NCBI GenBank assembly: GCA_017999215.1 | Contig: JAGOBQ010000161.1 | Location: 1-8,260, forward strand | Length of the DNA: 8,260 bases | Direction of reading: 5' to 3' | Source: Thermoanaerobaculia bacterium | Lineage (GTDB): Bacteria > Acidobacteriota > Thermoanaerobaculia > UBA5066 | Shown: in pieces, positions 4,196-8,260 of the stretch | How positions within the stretch are numbered: position 1 is the first letter of the stretch | Layout of the letters: each line of letters begins with the position of its first letter | Made by a program: the position numbers and the translations under genes | Notes under the pieces: generated by a model | Seen by the model: only the letters and a program-made list of their open reading frames with translations | The model's database searches: none | What the model was told of the DNA's origin: nothing

Positions 4196-6040
4196 ATGTG
4201 CGGCATCGTCGGGTACGTCGGACCGCGGGAGGCGACGCCGATCCTGATCGACGGCCTGAAGCGGCTCGAGTACCGCGGGTACGACTCGGCCGGCATCGCC
4301 GTCCTCGGCGGGGACGGCCTCGTCCGCGTCACCCGGAGCGAGGGGAAGCTCGGGAACCTCACGGCGCGGATCGAAGGCCTGCCGCCCGAGGGACGGACCG
4401 GCATCGGCCACACCCGCTGGGCGACGCACGGAAGGCCCTCCGAGGAGAACGCCCACCCGCACCGCGACGCGTCGGGCCGGGTCGTCGTCATCCACAACGG
4501 GATCATCGAGAACTTCCTTCCGCTCAAGAGGGAGCTCCTCGCGCGCGGCGTGGCGTTCACGTCGGAGACCGATTCGGAGGTCATCGCGCAGGCGATCGGG
4601 GCCGCGCGCGCCGACGCTCCGGAGACGCCGTTCGGCGAGGTCGTGAGGACGGTCCTCTCGCGGATGACCGGGATGTACGCCGTCGTCGTCCTGTCGGCGG
4701 ACGAGCCGGGGGTCCTCTACGTCGCCAAGAACGGGCCGCCGATCGTCCTGGGGCTCGGCGCGGACGAGAACCTCGTCGCCTCCGACGCGACGGCGCTCCT
4801 GCCGCACACGCGCGACCTCGTCTTCCTCGAGGACGGCGACTTCGTCCGCCTGACGGCGTCCTCGGTCGAGGTGACCGCGCTCGACGGCGCTCCCCGGATC
4901 CGGCCGGCGCGGCGCGTCCCGTGGGACGCCGTCGCCGCCGAGAAGGGGGGCTACCCCCACTTCATGGCGAAGGAGATCGCCGAGCAGCCGACGGTCGTCG
5001 TGGAGACGGTGGGGCACAAGCTCTCGCTCGAGACCGGCCGCTTCAGCGAGGACGCGATGGGGGTCTCCCCGCGCCTCCTCTCGGAGGTCGACCGGGTCGT
5101 CGTCGTCGCCTGCGGCACGAGCTGGCACGCCGGCCTCGTCGGGAAGTTCCTCCTCGAGGAGGTCGCCCGGGTCCCGGTCGAGGTCGACTACTCCTCGGAG
5201 TTCCGCTACCGGAAGAACCTCGTCGGGCCGCGGACGCTCGTCGTCGGGATCTCGCAGTCGGGCGAGACGGCCGACACCGTCGCCGCGCTGACCGACGCGA
5301 AGCGGGCCGGCGCGCCGACGGTCGGGGTCGTGAACGTCCCCGGCTCGGCGATCGCGCGCCTCGTCGACGGCGTCCTCGCCACGCACGCGGGGCCGGAGAT
5401 CGGCGTCGCCTCGACGAAGGCGTTCACGACGCAGCTCGTCGCCCTCTCCCTCCTCGCGTACTACGCCCGCGAGGCGCGCGGCCTCGGCCGGCTCGAGCCG
5501 GGGGACCCCTTCCTCGACGCTCTCGCCCACCTCCCCGTCGCCCTGCAGCAGGCGCTCGCGCTCGAGCCTCGGATCGAGAAGCTCTCGCGCGCCCTCGCCC
5601 ACGCCCGCGACGTCCTCTTCCTCGGGCGCGGTGCGCACTACCCGGTGGCGCTCGAGGGGGCGCTCAAGCTCAAGGAGATCTCCTACATCCACGCGGAGGG
5701 GTACCCGGCCGGGGAGATGAAGCACGGCCCGATCGCGCTGATCGACGGCGAGCTCCCGGTCGTCGCGCTGGCGCCGCGCGACGCCCTCTACGACAAGGTC
5801 GCCTCGAACCTCCGGGAGGTGAAGGCCCGGGAGGGGAAGCTCGTCGCCTTCGTCTCGCCCGGCGACGAGGACGTCGCGACGTTCGCGGACGAGGTCCTCG
5901 AGGTGCCGCTCGTCCACCCGGCTCTCCAGCCGATCGTCTCCGTCGTCCCGCTCCAGCTCCTCGCCTACCACGTGGCGCGGCGGCGCGGCTGCGACGTCGA
6001 CCAGCCGCGGAACCTCGCGAAGTCGGTGACGGTGGAGTAG
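4196..6040 (+). CDS. glmS: Glutamine--fructose-6-phosphate aminotransferase (isomerizing)
   Basis: This is a full-length 614-residue GlmS, the first committed step of hexosamine synthesis: fructose-6-phosphate plus glutamine give glucosamine-6-phosphate and glutamate. The start 'MCGIVGYVG' exposes C2 as the N-terminal nucleophile after Met removal. The class II glutaminase domain (2 to about 220) has 'HTRWATHG' (72-79), 'HNGIIENF' (100-107) and D126 of 'SETDSEV'. Two SIS sugar-isomerase domains follow: the first with 'ACGTSWHA' (305-312) and 'SQSGETADT' (353-361), the second with 'GRGAHYPVALEGALKLKEIS' (477-496) and H510 of 'GEMKHGP'. The C-terminus 'DQPRNLAKSVTVE' carries the conserved active-site lysine K609. 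No residue is missing. Its position after glmU puts two UDP-GlcNAc enzymes together. The 133-bp upstream gap shows no glmS ribozyme. Confidence 0.99.
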   Translation: MCGIVGYVGPREATPILIDGLKRLEYRGYDSAGIAVLGGDGLVRVTRSEGKLGNLTARIEGLPPEGRTGIGHTRWATHGRPSEENAHPHRDASGRVVVIHNGIIENFLPLKRELLARGVAFTSETDSEVIAQAIGAARADAPETPFGEVVRTVLSRMTGMYAVVVLSADEPGVLYVAKNGPPIVLGLGADENLVASDATALLPHTRDLVFLEDGDFVRLTASSVEVTALDGAPRIRPARRVPWDAVAAEKGGYPHFMAKEIAEQPTVVVETVGHKLSLETGRFSEDAMGVSPRLLSEVDRVVVVACGTSWHAGLVGKFLLEEVARVPVEVDYSSEFRYRKNLVGPRTLVVGISQSGETADTVAALTDAKRAGAPTVGVVNVPGSAIARLVDGVLATHAGPEIGVASTKAFTTQLVALSLLAYYAREARGLGRLEPGDPFLDALAHLPVALQQALALEPRIEKLSRALAHARDVLFLGRGAHYPVALEGALKLKEISYIHAEGYPAGEMKHGPIALIDGELPVVALAPRDALYDKVASNLREVKAREGKLVAFVSPGDEDVATFADEVLEVPLVHPALQPIVSVVPLQLLAYHVARRRGCDVDQPRNLAKSVTVE

Positions 6041-6048
6041 CCGTACTG

Positions 6049-6078
6049 ACGGGGGAGCCGGCCTCGCCCGCTCCCCGT
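6049..6078 (+). terminator. Imperfect hairpin between glmS and uvrD (weak terminator candidate)
   Basis: ACGGGGGAGC (6049-6058) pairs with GCTCCCCGT (6070-6078) over 9 bp with one bulged G and an 11-nt loop. It starts 8 nt after the glmS stop, a usual place for a terminator, but no T-run follows. It could be a Rho-dependent or attenuating structure. In GC-rich DNA a stem of this quality is not strong evidence alone. Confidence 0.3.
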
Positions 6079-6097
6079 CGACCGGTTCCCGCCGCGG

Positions 6098-6103
6098 TAT
6101 CCT
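6098..6103 (+). promoter_or_regulatory. Candidate -10 box upstream of uvrD
   Basis: TATCCT (four of six to TATAAT) ends 9 nt before the TTG at 6113. No Shine-Dalgarno sequence lies between it and the start, so a leaderless or near-leaderless transcript is possible. No -35 box at normal spacing is seen; a TCGACC sits 14 nt upstream, which is too close for a standard promoter. Confidence 0.25.
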
Positions 6104-6112
6104 CCCGGTCCC

Positions 6113-8260
6113 TTGCTGAACGTCCGCGAGAAAGCCCTCCTCGAAGGCCTCAACCCGGAGCAGGCGGCCGCCGTCTCGGCCGGGCCGGGGCCCCTCCTCG
6201 TCCTGGCCGGCGCCGGCTCCGGCAAGACCCGCGTCCTGACCCGGCGGATGGCCTGGCTGATGGCCCACGGCACCCCCGAGCCTTCGATCGTCGCCCTCAC
6301 GTTCACGAACAAGGCCGCCGGCGAGATGAAGGAGCGCGTCGCGCACCTCCTCGGCTCGCGGACGCCCCGCTCGTTCGTCGGGACGTTCCACGCCTACGGC
6401 GTGCGGCTCCTCCGGCGCTTCGCTCCCGAGGCGGGGCTGACGCCGGGCTTCGTCGTCTTCGACGCGGACGACCAGCTCGCCGTCTTCCGGCAGGCGCTCA
6501 AGGCCGCCGGGATCTCCGACAAGGCGCTCACTCCGAAGGCGGTCGCCTCGAAGATCTCGAGGGCGCGCAACGCCGGCTGGAGCCGCGACGAGTACCCGCG
6601 GCGCTTCGGCGACTTCGTCGGGACCCGCCTCGCCGACCTCCACGCGGCGTACGAGAAGGAGCTGAAGAAGGCGAACGCGGTCGACTTCGACGACCTCCTC
6701 GTGAGGACCCGCGGCCTCCTCGAGAGGAGCCCGGAGGTCCTCGCCCTCCTCCGGCGGAGCGTCACGCAGCTCCTCGTCGACGAGTACCAGGACACGAACG
6801 GCGCCCAGGCCGGGATCGTGAGGCTCCTCGCCGGGGAGGCGCGGAACGTCTTCGCCGTCGGCGACGAGGACCAGTCGATCTACCGCTGGCGCGGCGCCGA
6901 CGTCTCGAACATCCTGGATTTCGAGCGGGACTTCCCCGGGGCGAAGACGATCCGCCTCGAGCGGAACTACCGCTCGACGGCGCCGATCCTCGACGCCGCG
7001 GGGGCTGTCGTCGCCGAGAACCGCCGCCGGCTCGGGAAGAACCTGAAGGCGACGAAGCCGGGCGGGGAGCCGGTGACGCTCCTCGTCCTCCCCGAGGAGC
7101 GGGACGAGGCGCGCGAGGTCGTCGAGCGGATCTCCCGCGTCCGGTCGGTCCGGCCGGGGGTCGAGGTGGCGGTCCTCTTCCGGACGAACGCCCAGTCGCG
7201 CCCCTTCGAGGACGAGCTCGTGCGGAACCGGATGCCGTACCTCCTCGTCGGCGGGACGCGCTTCTACGAGCGGGCCGAGGTGAAGGACGCCCTCGCCTAC
7301 CTCCGCCTCCTCCGCAACCCCGACGACGACGTCTCCTTCCGGCGCGTCGTCAACGTCCCGGCGCGCGGCATCGGCGCGGTGACGCTCGAGGGGCTCTCGG
7401 CCGCCGCGGCGGAGTGCGGGACCTCGCTCTTCGGGGTCCTCTCGGCCCTTCCCGAAGGCCTGACCGAGCGGGCGAGGAAGGCGCTCGTCGAGTTCCGGGA
7501 CCTCGTCTCCTCCCTCCGCGAGGAGTTCGCGGCCGAGGAAGCGGGCGCGGCGGCCGCGGTCGCGGCCGTCCTGACGAACACCGGGCTCCTCGCGCTCTAC
7601 GAAGGGTCGGACGACCCCCAGGACCAGGCCCGCCGCGAGAACCTCGACGAGCTCCTCGCCGCGGCCCGCGAGCACGAGCGGGCCGGCGCCGAGGGGGACG
7701 AGTCGGACCGCACGCTCGCCGCGTTCCTCGACGCGGTGACGCTCCGCTCCGACGCGGACGACGTCGACGAGCGGAAGGGGATCGTCCTGATGACGCTCCA
7801 CGCGGCGAAGGGGCTGGAGTTCGACGAGGTCTTCCTCGCCGGGATGGAGGATGGGTCGCTCCCGCACTTCTCCTCCCGGCAGGACGAGGACGAGCTCGAG
7901 GAGGAGCGGCGGCTCGCCTACGTCGGGATGACGCGGGCGAAGGAGAAGCTGACCCTCTCGCGCGTCCTCCGCCGGATGGTCCACGGTGAGTGGACGAGCC
8001 GCGAGCCGTCGCCGTTCCTCGACGCGATCCCCGAGAGGGCGCTCTCCGTGGTCGACCGGACGTTCGGCCCGGGGTCGGCCGACGGCTTCCGCGGCGGAGG
8101 GCGAGGCGCCGGTCTCTTCCCCGACTACGAAGGCGAATCGCAGGAGACGTGGACGCCTCCGCGACCGGCGGCGCGACCGGGTGCGCGCCCCGGCGCGCGT
8201 CCGCCGGCGATCCCGACCATGCGAAGGACGCCGCCCCCCCCCACCGCCTCGGGATTCCGC
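6113..8260 (+). CDS. UvrD/PcrA-type superfamily 1 DNA helicase (3' end beyond window)
   Basis: The frame runs 716 codons to the window edge with no stop. It is an ATP-driven 3'-5' helicase of the UvrD/PcrA/Rep group, used in excision and mismatch repair and in clearing replication forks. All core motifs are present in order: Q-motif 'LNPEQAAAV' (13-21), Walker A 'AGAGSGKT' (32-39), Ia 'TFTNKAAGEMKERV' (63-76), II 'DEYQDTN' (223-229), III 'VGDEDQSIYRWRGAD' (249-263), IV 'LERNYRS' (282-288), V 'TLHAAKGLEFDEV' (561-573) and VI 'EERRLAYVGMTRAKEKL' (597-613). From about 655 an Arg/Pro/Gly-rich linker leads to 'ASGFR', where PcrA-type proteins enter their small C-terminal Tudor-like domain, mostly outside the window. 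TTG at 6113 is the first usable start after an in-frame stop at 6047-6049, and the first in-frame ATG falls after Walker A. A choice between uvrD and pcrA is not possible here. Confidence 0.95.
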   Translation, partial: MLNVREKALLEGLNPEQAAAVSAGPGPLLVLAGAGSGKTRVLTRRMAWLMAHGTPEPSIVALTFTNKAAGEMKERVAHLLGSRTPRSFVGTFHAYGVRLLRRFAPEAGLTPGFVVFDADDQLAVFRQALKAAGISDKALTPKAVASKISRARNAGWSRDEYPRRFGDFVGTRLADLHAAYEKELKKANAVDFDDLLVRTRGLLERSPEVLALLRRSVTQLLVDEYQDTNGAQAGIVRLLAGEARNVFAVGDEDQSIYRWRGADVSNILDFERDFPGAKTIRLERNYRSTAPILDAAGAVVAENRRRLGKNLKATKPGGEPVTLLVLPEERDEAREVVERISRVRSVRPGVEVAVLFRTNAQSRPFEDELVRNRMPYLLVGGTRFYERAEVKDALAYLRLLRNPDDDVSFRRVVNVPARGIGAVTLEGLSAAAAECGTSLFGVLSALPEGLTERARKALVEFRDLVSSLREEFAAEEAGAAAAVAAVLTNTGLLALYEGSDDPQDQARRENLDELLAAAREHERAGAEGDESDRTLAAFLDAVTLRSDADDVDERKGIVLMTLHAAKGLEFDEVFLAGMEDGSLPHFSSRQDEDELEEERRLAYVGMTRAKEKLTLSRVLRRMVHGEWTSREPSPFLDAIPERALSVVDRTFGPGSADGFRGGGRGAGLFPDYEGESQETWTPPRPAARPGARPGARPPAIPTMRRTPPPPTASGFR
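8234..8242 (+). repeat. Run of nine C in the helicase linker
   Basis: A (C)9 homopolymer lies inside a proline-rich linker of the helicase gene, just before the predicted C-terminal domain. The frame after it (TASGFR) looks right for this family, so no frameshift is inferred in this copy. Such tracts are prone to slippage and to sequencing error. Confidence 0.7.

Noticed and set aside
2488..4584. Long minus-strand ORF antisense to glmU
   Set aside because: It is Arg/Asp/Gly-rich without domains and lies opposite a complete enzyme, so it is a GC shadow.
5965..6312. Minus-strand ORF containing a 'YSTVTDFARFRGWST'-like peptide
   Set aside because: This peptide is the antisense reading of the conserved GlmS C-terminus (DQPRNLAKSVTVE), a familiar annotation artefact rather than a gene.
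4181..7989. Very long open frames on both strands across glmS and the helicase gene (over 1,200 codons each)
   Set aside because: They are shadows caused by high GC and strong third-position bias. Their products are Arg/Gly/Pro- or Asp/Glu/Arg-rich without domains, while the GlmS and UvrD frames carry complete motif sets.

Overview
The window is an 8.26-kb, very GC-rich (roughly 70%) bacterial segment with dense coding and strong G/C bias at third codon positions. The gene families point to a Gram-negative-like bacterium. An Acidobacteriota-type genome is my best guess, based on a secreted carboxypeptidase-regulatory-like plus TPR protein, a TPR protein with the 'LAPLRSQPRFEALV' type of ending, and the base composition. 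The window holds no rRNA or other marker that settles the taxonomy. I see no mobile element, CRISPR array or tRNA.

Layout. (1) 1-452, minus: a secreted protein whose 3' end is cut by the window edge. (2) 453-599: a divergent intergenic region with a -10 box on the minus strand and a perfect 12-bp inverted repeat. (3) 600-1265, plus: an uncharacterised cupin-like protein. (4) 1271-1804, minus: a zinc-ribbon NUDIX hydrolase, convergent with the cupin gene. (5) 1805-1972: a second divergent intergenic region with a cluster of three related half-sites and a good sigma70-like promoter facing right. (6) 1973-8260, plus: a run of four genes in one direction. These are an HTH-like/TPR protein, glmU, glmS and a uvrD/pcrA helicase, the last cut by the window edge.

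How the genes work together. GlmS makes glucosamine-6-phosphate from fructose-6-phosphate and glutamine. GlmU acetylates glucosamine-1-phosphate and uridylylates the product to give UDP-GlcNAc, the precursor of peptidoglycan and LPS. The mutase GlmM, which links the two steps, is not in the window. The TPR gene stops 2 nt before the glmU GTG, so the two are probably translationally coupled. glmU and glmS are separated by 133 bp holding a perfect 13-bp hairpin and a 23-codon ORF that ends inside the glmS Shine-Dalgarno sequence. The UvrD-like helicase is probably a housekeeping repair/replication enzyme that happens to lie downstream.

The genes are mostly ordinary. The items most worth a second look are the control signals: the half-site cluster at 1858-1893, the glmU-glmS leader hairpin with its small ORF, and a recurring TAnnCT box just upstream of non-ATG starts that lack a Shine-Dalgarno sequence, which suggests leaderless transcripts. 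The HTH/TPR protein coupled to glmU also deserves attention. I found no clear evidence of a wholly new multi-gene system.
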